Assembly (NCBI RefSeq): GCF_014205295.1
Contig: NZ_JACHNF010000001.1
Location: 2,976,001-3,040,000 of the forward strand
Length of the DNA: 64,000 bases
Direction of reading: 5' to 3'
Source: Kribbella solani
GTDB taxonomy: Bacteria; Actinomycetota; Actinomycetes; Propionibacteriales; Kribbellaceae
This document shows positions 1 through 7,480 of the stretch, in pieces. Both the position numbers and the translations under genes were made by a program. The number at the start of each line of letters is the position of its first letter. The stretch's first letter is position 1. The notes beneath the pieces were generated by a model. The model saw only the letters and a list, made by a program, of their open reading frames with translations. It did not search any database and was not told the DNA's origin.

Positions 1-1078
1 CCACGGTACTGCCTTGGGCCGCCAGACCCTCTACCAGGAGGCGTTCCGCGTCCGCGAGCCACGGCCATTCGCTGGCCCAGTGCGCGACGTCGACCAGCGC
101 CGGGTCGCCGTACGCCCGGGCCTCGGTCGCGGGGTGATGCCGAAGGTCGGCGGTCAGGTACGCGTCGACGCCGGCCGCGCGGACCCGGTCGAACTCCGAG
201 TCCCCCGCTCCCCCGACCACCGCGACCGTCCGGATCATCCGGTCCAGCTCGCCGGACACGCGTACGCCGTGCTCGGTGCGCGGCAGGCGCTCCCCGACCA
301 GTCGCGCGAACTCGGTCAGCGGAAGCGCCTCCGCGAGTACGCCGATCCGCCCGCCGCCGCGGTTGCTCGGCAACTCGGCCAGCTCGTACACGTCGTACGC
401 GGGCTCTTCGTACGAGTGCGCGGCGATCAGTGCTTCGACGACCGCGCGGCGCTTCCGGCGCGGGAGGATCATCTCGAGCCGATGCTCGGGTACGACCTCG
501 ATGTCGCCGACCCGGCCGATGGTCGGGTTCGCGCCGGCCAGCGGACGGAATGTGCCTTCGCCGGTAGCGCTCCAGGCGGCCCGTTCGTAGTCGCCGATCT
601 GACCGGCGCCGGCCTTCGCCAGCGCGTCCAGCATCGCCTGGGTCTCGGCGACCGGGACGAACACGACCACCTTGTCCATCGGCTCGGCCGGCATCGCCTT
701 CAACGGCCGGGTGTCACGCAGGCCGATCGCGGCGGCGAGCGCGTCGCTGACCCCTGGGTTGGCGTTGTCCGCGTTCGTGTGACACACGTGCAGCGCGACG
801 CCGGCGCGGATCAGGTCGTGGACGACCCTGCCCTTCGGGGTGTTCGCCGCCACGCTGTTCACACCGCGCAGCAACAGCGGGTGATGCGTGACCAGCAGGT
901 CGTACCCGCCCGCGATCGCCTCGTCCACCACTGCCCGGATCGGATCGACGGCGAACAGCACCCGGCGTACCTCTTGATCCGGATCGCCCGTGACCAGGCC
1001 GACCGCGTCCCAGGACTCCGCCCAGGCAGGGTCGTACAGCCGGTCGAGAATTGAGATCACGTCAGCAAGTGTCGTCAC
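1..1078 (-). CDS. Nif3-like dinuclear metal centre protein (partial)
   Basis: Reading the minus strand from about 1078 to the window edge gives an open frame beginning MTTLADVISILDRLYDPAWA. It matches the Nif3/YbgI family (also named GTP cyclohydrolase I type 2-like): a WDAVGL motif, then a THHPLL metal-binding segment, then CHTNAD. The middle portion with a PLAGANPTIG stretch is the family's inserted domain. The gene has no stop inside the window, so its C-terminus is missing. Two starts are possible: GTG at 1078, with AGGA seven bases upstream, or ATG at 1084, where the same AGGA is too close; I chose 1078. The biochemical role of the family is poorly settled; a dinuclear metal site and hexameric ring are known. 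It follows the alpha-glucosidase gene on the same strand. Confidence 0.85.
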   Translation of the reverse strand, partial: MTTLADVISILDRLYDPAWAESWDAVGLVTGDPDQEVRRVLFAVDPIRAVVDEAIAGGYDLLVTHHPLLLRGVNSVAANTPKGRVVHDLIRAGVALHVCHTNADNANPGVSDALAAAIGLRDTRPLKAMPAEPMDKVVVFVPVAETQAMLDALAKAGAGQIGDYERAAWSATGEGTFRPLAGANPTIGRVGDIEVVPEHRLEMILPRRKRRAVVEALIAAHSYEEPAYDVYELAELPSNRGGGRIGVLAEALPLTEFARLVGERLPRTEHGVRVSGELDRMIRTVAVVGGAGDSEFDRVRAAGVDAYLTADLRHHPATEARAYGDPALVDVAHWASEWPWLADAERLLVEGLAAQGSTV

Positions 1079-1248
1079 GGGCATATCCTGACATTTGCGG
1101 TTTTCTGCTGGATTGTGACGGGGGCAGCCGCCCGGTGCCCCCGCCACAACCAGTTCCGCCGGTGCGGGTGCTGGTGTGGTGGAGCGACCGCCCCGCCGCG
1201 TCCACCACCACACCCGCTCCGACGGGTCGCTCCGGCCACAGGGGGAGT

Positions 1249-1264
1249 GCCGTCTCGGGACGGC
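1249..1264 (-). terminator. Stem-loop after the alpha-glucosidase gene
   Basis: GCCGTC and GACGGC pair perfectly around a TCGG tetraloop, 25 bases past the stop codon of the minus-strand GH13 gene. Further inverted repeats lie between here and the Nif3 gene: an 8-bp stem at 1119-1126/1136-1143, and a 9-bp pair at 1181-1189/1225-1233. No T-tract follows, as is usual in high-GC actinobacteria. Probable termination region; no gene seen in 1085-1288. Confidence 0.5.
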
Positions 1265-1288
1265 CGGACCGGAGCGAGTTCTTGAGGC

Positions 1289-2926
1289 CTAGATCAGCCA
1301 GGCCGTTGTGTCACCGGGGAGCTTGTCCCCGTCGAGCGGTCCGCTGGACAGGACGACCGCGGCGTCCGGCAGCTCCACCGGAGCGACGCCGAAGTTCGTC
1401 ACGCACTGCCAGCCGCCGGGCCGGGTGAAGTGCATGACCGAGTCCGACTCGTCCACCCAGGTCAGCGAGTTGCCGGTCCGCAGCCCGCGCCGTACCGCCA
1501 GGGCCTTGCGGTACAGGCTCAGCGTCGACTCCACGTCGGCCTGCTGCGCCTCGACCGAGTACGCCCCGAACCACTTCGGCTGGACCAGGTGCGAACCGCC
1601 CGAACCGAAGCCGAAGGACAGCCCTTCGACGGTCCACGGGATCGGCACCCGGCAGCCGTCGCGGCCCTTCTCGGCACCCTTCGAGCGGAAGTACGCCGGG
1701 TCCTGCAGGTTCGCGGCCGGCAGCTCGCCGACCTCCTGCAGGCCGAGTTCCTCGCCCTGGTACAGGTACGCCGAGCCGGGCAGCGCGAGCATCAGCAGCG
1801 TCGCGGCGCGCGCCCGGCGGAGACCGAGGGCCACGTCGACGGTCGGCTCGGTGCCGTTGCTGAGCAGCCAGTCCTTACCGTCCTGCCAGCCGCCCTTCGG
1901 GTTCTTCGGCAGGCCGTACCGGGTCGCGTGGCGGACCACGTCGTGGTTGGAGAACACCCAGGTCGACGACGAGCCGTTCTCGTCCGCGAGAGCGAGGTTG
2001 GCCTCGATCACCTGGCGGAACTTCTCGTACTCGAAGTCGGCCTGCAGCAGGTCGAAGTTGAACGCCTGCCCGAGCCCGTCGGCGCTCGCGTACCGGGCCC
2101 GGCGGGAGGCCGGTACGAACGCCTCGGCGACCGCCGAACGCGGCGGGTCGTACGTGTTCAGCAGCTTGCGCCAGTCCTTGTAGATCTCGTGCACGCCGTC
2201 CTGGTCCCAGAGCGGGTGCTTGCCGTACGACTCCGACTGCCTCGGCAGCGCGGCCTGCGACGGGAACGGCTCGGACAGGTCCTTCACCAGCGCGTGCGCG
2301 ACGTCGACGCGGAAGCCGTCCACGCCACGGTCGGACCAGAACTTCAGCGTGTCCAGGAAGTCCGAGCGGACCTCCGGGTGCTGCCAGTTCAGGTCGGGCT
2401 GCTCGGCGGCGAACATGTGCAGGTACCACTGGCCGTCGTCGGTCTGCGCCCAGGCGGACCCACCGAAGACCGAGTCCCAGTCCGACGGCGGCTGGTCGGG
2501 GGCGCCGTCGAGGCCGTCCCGGAAGATGTACCGATCGCGGGCCGGGTGCCCCTTGGCCGCCGCCAGCGCCTCGACGAACCACTCGTGCCGGTTCGACGTG
2601 TGGTTCGGAACGATGTCGACGATCAGCTTGATGCCCTCGACGTGCAGCGCCTCGACCAGCTGGTCGAAGTCCTCCAGCGTGCCCAGTCGCGGGTCGACGT
2701 TGCGGTAGTCGTCCACGTCGTACCCACCGTCGGCCAGCGCGGACGGGTAGAACGGGCTCAGCCACACCGCATCGATGCCCAGCGCCACCAGGTACGGGAC
2801 TCGACTGATGATGCCCGGCAGGTCACCGACGCCGTCGCCGTTGGCGTCGGCGAAGCTGCGCGGGTAGATCTGGTACACGACTGCCTGCCGCCACCAGTCG
2901 GGATCGGTCGTCTGCGGACCAGTCAC
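1289..2926 (-). CDS. Alpha-glucosidase, glycoside hydrolase family 13
   Basis: A 545-residue cytosolic GH13 enzyme of the oligo-1,6-glucosidase/alpha-glucosidase type, which hydrolyses alpha-linked glucose oligosaccharides. It begins WWRQAVVYQIYPRSFADANGDG near residue 11, the usual family start. The four conserved regions are visible: DIVPNHT (about 104-110), GFRVDVA with nucleophile D208, acid/base E268 in AVAEAF, and the stabiliser D329 in SNHDV. There is no signal peptide. Length matches the family. It is divergent from the ROK-type repressor gene at 3036, which very likely controls it through the shared 107-base promoter region. Substrate (maltose, isomaltose, trehalose or similar) cannot be fixed from sequence alone. 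Confidence 0.93.
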   Translation of the reverse strand: MTGPQTTDPDWWRQAVVYQIYPRSFADANGDGVGDLPGIISRVPYLVALGIDAVWLSPFYPSALADGGYDVDDYRNVDPRLGTLEDFDQLVEALHVEGIKLIVDIVPNHTSNRHEWFVEALAAAKGHPARDRYIFRDGLDGAPDQPPSDWDSVFGGSAWAQTDDGQWYLHMFAAEQPDLNWQHPEVRSDFLDTLKFWSDRGVDGFRVDVAHALVKDLSEPFPSQAALPRQSESYGKHPLWDQDGVHEIYKDWRKLLNTYDPPRSAVAEAFVPASRRARYASADGLGQAFNFDLLQADFEYEKFRQVIEANLALADENGSSSTWVFSNHDVVRHATRYGLPKNPKGGWQDGKDWLLSNGTEPTVDVALGLRRARAATLLMLALPGSAYLYQGEELGLQEVGELPAANLQDPAYFRSKGAEKGRDGCRVPIPWTVEGLSFGFGSGGSHLVQPKWFGAYSVEAQQADVESTLSLYRKALAVRRGLRTGNSLTWVDESDSVMHFTRPGGWQCVTNFGVAPVELPDAAVVLSSGPLDGDKLPGDTTAWLI

Positions 2927-2974
2927 GATCGCCTCACTCGGAATCTGTTGGTAACCCAGGGTTTATATATAGGC

Positions 2975-2986
2975 TCTAAATTTAGA
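2975..2986. promoter_or_regulatory. Palindromic operator candidate in divergent promoter region
   Basis: TCTAAATTTAGA is a perfect 12-bp palindrome in a strikingly AT-rich patch between the divergent GH13 and ROK-repressor genes. AGAAT at 2984 and ATTCT at 2997 form a second, overlapping inverted repeat. ROK/NagC/XylR-type repressors bind AT-rich palindromes of this kind, so it is a likely site for the neighbouring regulator (inference). Confidence 0.5.
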
Positions 2987-3035
2987 ATCTGCATGTATTC
3001 TGCGGGCGAGACGACGACCAGGTCAAGGGGCTTTG

Positions 3036-4244
3036 ATGGCGAAACCACCGGCTACCCCGCCAACGGCCACTCCGACGATGTTGCGCCGGGTGAACGCGGG
3101 CAAGGTGCTCGGCGTGCTCAACCGCGCGCAAGTGATGACGGGAACCGGCCTGATCGAGGCCACCGGTCTCACCCGGGCCACCGTGCACGCGGTCTGCAAC
3201 GACCTGATCTCGATGGGCTGGGTGGTCGAACTCGACCCGGGCCGGACCACGGTCGGCCGGCCCTCGCGCCGGTTCGAGTTCAACGGCCGCGCCGGGTACG
3301 TGCTCGGTATCGACATCGGTGCCGCCAAGACGACCGTACTGGTCTCGGATCTGCGCGGCGAAACGGTGGCGAAGGCCGGCCGGTCCGCGGCCGGGGTGAA
3401 GACGGCCGGCGAACGGACCGGGATCGTGCACGCGACGGTGGTCGAGGCACTGACGTCCGCGGGGGTGTCCGACGCCGAGGTGCTCGCCGCCGGAGCCGGC
3501 GTGGCGGCACCGGTCGACCGGGACGGAAACATCCTGGTCGACGACGAGTTCTGGCGGCGGTTCGACAGCGGCCTGGCGGCACGGCTGACCGAGTTGCACG
3601 GCTGGCCTGTCCTGCTGGAGAACGACGCCAACCTGGCCACCCTCGGCGAGCACTGGCGCGGCGAGGCCCGCAACGTCGACGACCTGGTGGTTCTGCTGGC
3701 CGGGGAACGGTTCGGGTCCGGGCTGATGGACTCGGGGCGCCTGCTGCACGGCAGTCGCGGCGGCGCGGGCGAGATGGTGTTCCTCAAACTGCTCGAGGGC
3801 GTTGGCGACACCCACGGTATCGCCCGGATCGCCCGCGAGGAGGGCACTCGGGCCGTCGCCGATCCGTCCGTACGGACCGCGCTGAGCGAGCTGGCGACCG
3901 ACGGCGAGGTGACCGCCGAGCAGGTCTTCAGCGCGGCCGAGGCCGGCGACAAGGTTGCCCTGGGCATCCTTCAGGATATCGCCGCCCGGACCGCGCGAGT
4001 CGTCGCCACCCTAGGCATCCTGTTCAACCCGGAGCTGGTCGTCCTCGGCGGCGCGGTCGCCGACGCCGCCTCCGCCCTGCTCCCCGACCTGGACAAACAA
4101 CTGGCCGGGTACACCAGCACGCCTCCCCGGGTCGCCGTCTCGTCGCTGGGCGACGCGATAGTGTCCGTCGGCGCCGTGCGGCACGCTCTCAACTACGTCG
4201 AGCAGAACGCCCTGGATCTGGAGCTAGGTTGCCGGTTGGGCTGA
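3036..4244 (+). CDS. ROK-family transcriptional repressor
   Basis: A 402-residue protein with an N-terminal winged helix-turn-helix (about residues 20-65, TGTGLIEATGLTRATVHAVC) followed by a ROK sugar-kinase-like fold: DIGAAKTT phosphate loop near 92-101 and LLENDANLATLGEHW. The zinc motif CxCGxxGCxE normal in ROK proteins is absent: after the LLHGSRGGAGE stretch there are no cysteines. It is therefore probably a sugar-sensing regulator without kinase zinc structure. ATG at 3036 has AAGGGG five bases upstream; the TTG one codon earlier is less likely. It is divergent from the alpha-glucosidase gene, its likely target. The coding sequence ends exactly where a 23-bp inverted repeat begins. Confidence 0.88.
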   Translation: MAKPPATPPTATPTMLRRVNAGKVLGVLNRAQVMTGTGLIEATGLTRATVHAVCNDLISMGWVVELDPGRTTVGRPSRRFEFNGRAGYVLGIDIGAAKTTVLVSDLRGETVAKAGRSAAGVKTAGERTGIVHATVVEALTSAGVSDAEVLAAGAGVAAPVDRDGNILVDDEFWRRFDSGLAARLTELHGWPVLLENDANLATLGEHWRGEARNVDDLVVLLAGERFGSGLMDSGRLLHGSRGGAGEMVFLKLLEGVGDTHGIARIAREEGTRAVADPSVRTALSELATDGEVTAEQVFSAAEAGDKVALGILQDIAARTARVVATLGILFNPELVVLGGAVADAASALLPDLDKQLAGYTSTPPRVAVSSLGDAIVSVGAVRHALNYVEQNALDLELGCRLG

Positions 4245-4346
4245 TCGGCAGCTCGACAGGAGGTGTCGGCCGGTGGCCGCCTCGTGGGGGTTCGGCTGAG
4301 CGTGGAACGTGCGGCGGGCGGCGGACACCTCCTGTCGAGCTGCCGA
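4245..4346. terminator. 23-bp perfect inverted repeat between convergent genes
   Basis: Bases 4245-4267 (starting TCGGCAGCTCGACAGG) are exactly complementary to 4324-4346, with a 56-base loop. The repeat starts one base after the ROK-repressor stop and ends three bases before the nagZ stop on the other strand, so it fills the whole space between two convergent genes. A bidirectional terminator is the obvious reading. There is no T-tract. Confidence 0.75.
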
Positions 4347-4349
4347 CTT

Positions 4350-5831
4350 TCAGCTGCCGGTCAGTGTGCGGGCGACAGCTTCCAGGACGACCAGGTTGCG
4401 GCCGGACGTGGTCGCGGACGGGATGCCGGCCGGCACCAGCGCCTGGTCCTCGGGGATGCCGGTGCAGAGGACGAACACGTTGTCCGGGTGGCCCGCGATC
4501 AGGTGGTTGAGGGTTTCGCGCATCCACGGCGTACGGATCGCGTCCTGGACGGCGATCACCAACGGGCGGCCCTGAGCGGCCTGGGCTGCCTTGGCAATGA
4601 CGTCGGTGGCAGGCTCGGCGTTCTCGGTCAGGTGGTGTTCGCCGCGCAGGACGACTCCGTCGGCATCAGGCGACACCCGGGTGAAGATCTCCGGAAGCCC
4701 CGCGAAATAAGGGTTCCAGGCCGGGTGCAGGCCCTGGGTCAGGTCTACCACGTACGGCGCGGGGCCCAGCGCGGGGAAGGTCTGACGCGCGATCACCCGG
4801 GCCGCTACCTCGCGGATCGGTGCGCCGTTGAGGCCGGAGTGCCGGCCGCGCTGACCGAGTGACGCGGCAAGGGCGCGGACCCTGGCGGCCGCGTCGGCCA
4901 CGCGTTCGGCGGGCACGGTTCCGTGGCGTACGGACTCGGCCACCTGCGCCGTCAGCGCCTGCGGATCGGCGGTACCGACCGCGATCATGGCCAGGTCGGC
5001 GCCCGCGGCGATCGACGCGACCGCGGCGTCCTCGATCGAGCGGTGCCTGGTGATCGCCTGCATCTCGAGCGCGTCGGTGGTGATCACGCCGGTGAAGCCG
5101 AGTTGCTCACGGAGCAGCCCGGTCAGGATTCGGTGCGAAAGGGTGGCCGGCTGGTCGTCGTACGCGGAGAACACGATGTGGGCGCTCATCACCACGTCGG
5201 CGCCGGCGGCGATGGTGGCCCGGAACGGCGCGAGCTCGACGGCCTCGACCGCCGCGGCCGAACGGTCCACCCGGGGCAGGTCGGTGTGCGAGTCGACGGC
5301 GACGTCGCCGTGACCCGGGAAGTGCTTCGGGCAGGCCGCGATCCCGGCGTCGTGGACTCCCCGGACGAAGGCAACGCCGTGCCGGGACACCACCTCCGCG
5401 GTCCGGCCGAACGAGCGGGTGGAGATGATCGGGTTCGCCGGGTTGCTGTTCACGTCCACCGACGGCGCGAGCATCAGGTCGATGCCGAGCGCCGCCAGCG
5501 TCGCGGCCGCATCGCGCGCCGAGGCGCGGGTCAGCTCGACGTCGTCGAGGTCGCCCAGTACGCGTGGGCTGGCCAGCGGCCACGGATTCGCCGGGGCGAG
5601 GTGGCTGAACTCGCCGCCTTCGTGGTCGATGGCGACGATCAGGTCCGGGCGCTCGGCCCGCAATGCCGCCGTCAGCGCGGCCACCTGGTCGGCGTCCACC
5701 ACGTTCCGGGTGAACAGGATGACCGCGCCGAGGCCGCCCGCCACCGCGCGGCGAAGCTCGTCGGGGGCGGTCGTCCCGGTGAAACCGACCACCAGCGAGC
5801 CGGCCGCGTCACGCTCCAGTTGATCACTCAT
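4350..5831 (-). CDS. nagZ: Beta-N-acetylhexosaminidase, glycoside hydrolase family 3
   Basis: A 493-residue GH3 enzyme of the NagZ type. It carries the hallmark loop KHFPGHGDVAVDSHTDLP at about 169-186, which supplies the His/Asp acid-base pair of NagZ-type enzymes, and TTDALEM with nucleophile D253. NagZ removes beta-linked N-acetylglucosamine from muropeptides or chitin fragments. There is no signal peptide, which suggests cytosolic recycling of cell-wall amino sugars. About 150 residues follow the catalytic domain, an extension seen in many actinobacterial members. It is divergent from the ROK kinase at 6065, a sensible partner because released amino sugar would need phosphorylation. A palindrome at 5889 sits between them. 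Confidence 0.9.
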   Translation of the reverse strand: MSDQLERDAAGSLVVGFTGTTAPDELRRAVAGGLGAVILFTRNVVDADQVAALTAALRAERPDLIVAIDHEGGEFSHLAPANPWPLASPRVLGDLDDVELTRASARDAAATLAALGIDLMLAPSVDVNSNPANPIISTRSFGRTAEVVSRHGVAFVRGVHDAGIAACPKHFPGHGDVAVDSHTDLPRVDRSAAAVEAVELAPFRATIAAGADVVMSAHIVFSAYDDQPATLSHRILTGLLREQLGFTGVITTDALEMQAITRHRSIEDAAVASIAAGADLAMIAVGTADPQALTAQVAESVRHGTVPAERVADAAARVRALAASLGQRGRHSGLNGAPIREVAARVIARQTFPALGPAPYVVDLTQGLHPAWNPYFAGLPEIFTRVSPDADGVVLRGEHHLTENAEPATDVIAKAAQAAQGRPLVIAVQDAIRTPWMRETLNHLIAGHPDNVFVLCTGIPEDQALVPAGIPSATTSGRNLVVLEAVARTLTGS

Positions 5832-5888
5832 CCGCCAACCCTCTCAGCCCCGCACCGGCTCGCGCCAGCCCGGCCACGCCGTCACTGA

Positions 5889-5905
5889 CAGCTAATAATT
5901 AGCTG
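5889..5905. promoter_or_regulatory. Palindromic operator candidate between nagZ and ROK kinase
   Basis: CAGCTAAT and ATTAGCTG form a perfect 8-bp inverted repeat around one A, 58 bases from the nagZ start. It is an AT-rich island in GC-rich DNA inside a divergent promoter region, the expected setting for a shared operator. The binding protein is unknown; a ROK or GntR regulator is possible (inference). Confidence 0.5.
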
Positions 5906-6064
5906 CCGAAAACCGATGGAGGGGTATCGTTGTCAAGTCCTGTCATGACGGTTAACGGCCGCCTTCCAGCGCGTTTGCCGTGATTACCTTAGTTGAGCCC
6001 TGTCTGTTCTGGCCGACTACGGATAACGTTGTCTCTCGACCTGACCGCCCTGACCGGGGGGACG

Positions 6065-6994
6065 ATGAGCGACCACGCAGCGCCGGCGCGGGGAACCGTG
6101 CTGGGAATCGACATCGGCGGCACGAAACTGGCCGCCGCTTTGGTCTCCGCCGACGGCACGATTCTGGCCGGCGACCGGATCCGTACTCCGGACGGCGGCG
6201 CCGACCAGGTGTTCGCCGCGCTCGGTGAGCTGATCGAGCGGGTTCGCGGCGACGCCACCCCGCTCGCGGTCGGTATCGGCTCGGCCGGACCGCTCGACCA
6301 GCGGCACGGCCTGGTCTCGCCCGTGAACATCCCCGGCTGGCGCAACTTTCCGCTCGTCGACCGGGTCCGGGCGCTGACCGGCGACGTACCCGTCACGCTC
6401 GGCATGGACGGTCACTGCTTCGCGCTCGGCGAGTACTGGAGTGGTGCCGGCCGGGGCGCGAAGACGCTGCTCGGGATCGTCGTGTCGACCGGCGTCGGCG
6501 GCGGTCTGGTGGTCGACGGCAAACCGCTGATCGGCCAGTCCGGCAACGCGGCGCACATCGGCCACGTCGTCGTCGATCAGGACGGCGAGGCGTGCGCCTG
6601 CGGGTCGTACGGGTGCGTCGAGGCGTACGCGAGTGGTCCGCGGATGGTCGCCCGCGCCAAGCGGCGCGGGTGGCGTACCGAAGAGGACGTGGACGCGGCC
6701 GTACTGGCTGCCGACGCCGCCGCCGGGGACGAGCTGGCGCTGGCCACGTTCGACGACGGCGCGCAGGCGCTCGCGGCCGGGATCGTCGCTACCGCGGTGA
6801 CCGTCGACCTGACCACCGTCGTGATCGGCGGCGGGGTGGCGAAGGCGGGGCCGGTGCTGTTCGATCCGGTGCAGGCGTGGGTGAAGCGGCTGGCCCAGCT
6901 GCCCTTCATCACCGAACTCGCGGTCGAGCCCGCTCAGCTGGACAACGCCGGGCTGCTCGGCGCCGCGCACCAGGCCTGGGCCGCGCTGGCCTGA
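6065..6994 (+). CDS. ROK-family sugar kinase
   Basis: A 309-residue ROK kinase. It shows the ATP loop DIGGTK (16-21), GMDGHCFALGEYW with the catalytic Asp near 115 (most relatives have ENDAN here), and the intact zinc site: H167, C177, C179 and C184 in CACGSYGCVE. ROK kinases phosphorylate glucose, N-acetylglucosamine, N-acetylmannosamine or related sugars. Its divergence from nagZ points to an amino sugar, but glucokinase activity cannot be excluded. ATG at 6065 is preceded by a run of seven G residues; an in-frame upstream GTG/ATG extension lacks family similarity. The protein is soluble with no signal peptide. Confidence 0.88.
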   Translation: MSDHAAPARGTVLGIDIGGTKLAAALVSADGTILAGDRIRTPDGGADQVFAALGELIERVRGDATPLAVGIGSAGPLDQRHGLVSPVNIPGWRNFPLVDRVRALTGDVPVTLGMDGHCFALGEYWSGAGRGAKTLLGIVVSTGVGGGLVVDGKPLIGQSGNAAHIGHVVVDQDGEACACGSYGCVEAYASGPRMVARAKRRGWRTEEDVDAAVLAADAAAGDELALATFDDGAQALAAGIVATAVTVDLTTVVIGGGVAKAGPVLFDPVQAWVKRLAQLPFITELAVEPAQLDNAGLLGAAHQAWAALA

Positions 6995-7332
6995 GCTATT
7001 GCACAGTTTCTTTCGCCGGTAAGGGTTCTCACGCGCACCTTTGCGCAATTTTTACGAATCTCGGGAAAGTGTGTAACGACCGCCCTACGTCACCCGATGC
7101 AACGGATGGATGGGGTGGGGGCACCGGCATCCACGGGCGGTCGAGGGGGCTCGGACCGGCCGGAAGCGGTTGATCGAGGGGGGCCTTGGATCAACCGAAC
7201 CACGTGAGCGGCGGGTGCGGAAACTCACCCGCCGCAACCGTGTCACCCACCGGTCGGGAACCAGCATGCCTTCGGCAACGTCCGACCGACTCGAACGCGA
7301 ACGATCCTTCGGAGGGTGAGGATCGATCGTGG

Positions 7333-7409
7333 GTTCTGCACCGTGAACGGCGGTCGGTGGCCGCGGGAGGGCTGCCACCGGACCTGACCCCCCGTCCACG
7401 GTGCAGAAC
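7333..7409 (-). terminator. 13-bp stem after the megasynthase gene
   Basis: GTTCTGCACCGTG at 7333 pairs perfectly with its complement at 7397-7409, and the loop holds a second 7-bp stem. On the minus strand it begins 71 bases past the megasynthase stop, so it is the likely terminator of that 12.6-kb transcript. Confidence 0.5.
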
Positions 7410-7421
7410 GGAGGCTTGCTT

Positions 7422-7475
7422 CTTACGGCTCTGCCGGCTCTTACGATTCTGCCGGCTCTTACGGCTCGTCTGCTT
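7422..7475. repeat. 18-bp tandem repeat, about three copies
   Basis: Units at 7422-7439 and 7440-7457 (CTTACGGCTCTGCCGGCT and one with two changes) are followed by a decayed third copy. The repeat lies just beyond the megasynthase stop codon. It may be former coding sequence of a longer C-terminus or simple slippage expansion. Confidence 0.6.
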
Positions 7476-7480
7476 GCGGC

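Larger units (their letters stand above)
6995..7480. other. Gene-free block with serial stem-loops
   Basis: No convincing gene is seen in these 486 bases between convergent genes. Several perfect stems follow one another: 7078-7085/7135-7142 (8 bp), 7167-7175/7189-7197 (CGGTTGATC, 9 bp), 7208-7217/7226-7235 (GCGGCGGGTG, 10 bp), 7355-7361/7374-7380 (7 bp) and the outer 7333-7345/7397-7409 (13 bp). This could be two terminators back to back, or a structured RNA. Confidence 0.6.

Noticed and set aside
1430..4510. Plus-strand open frame of over 1000 codons
   Set aside because: It lies across the GH13 gene and the ROK repressor in other frames, is Arg/Pro/Gly-rich and shows no family motif. High GC keeps such shadow frames open.
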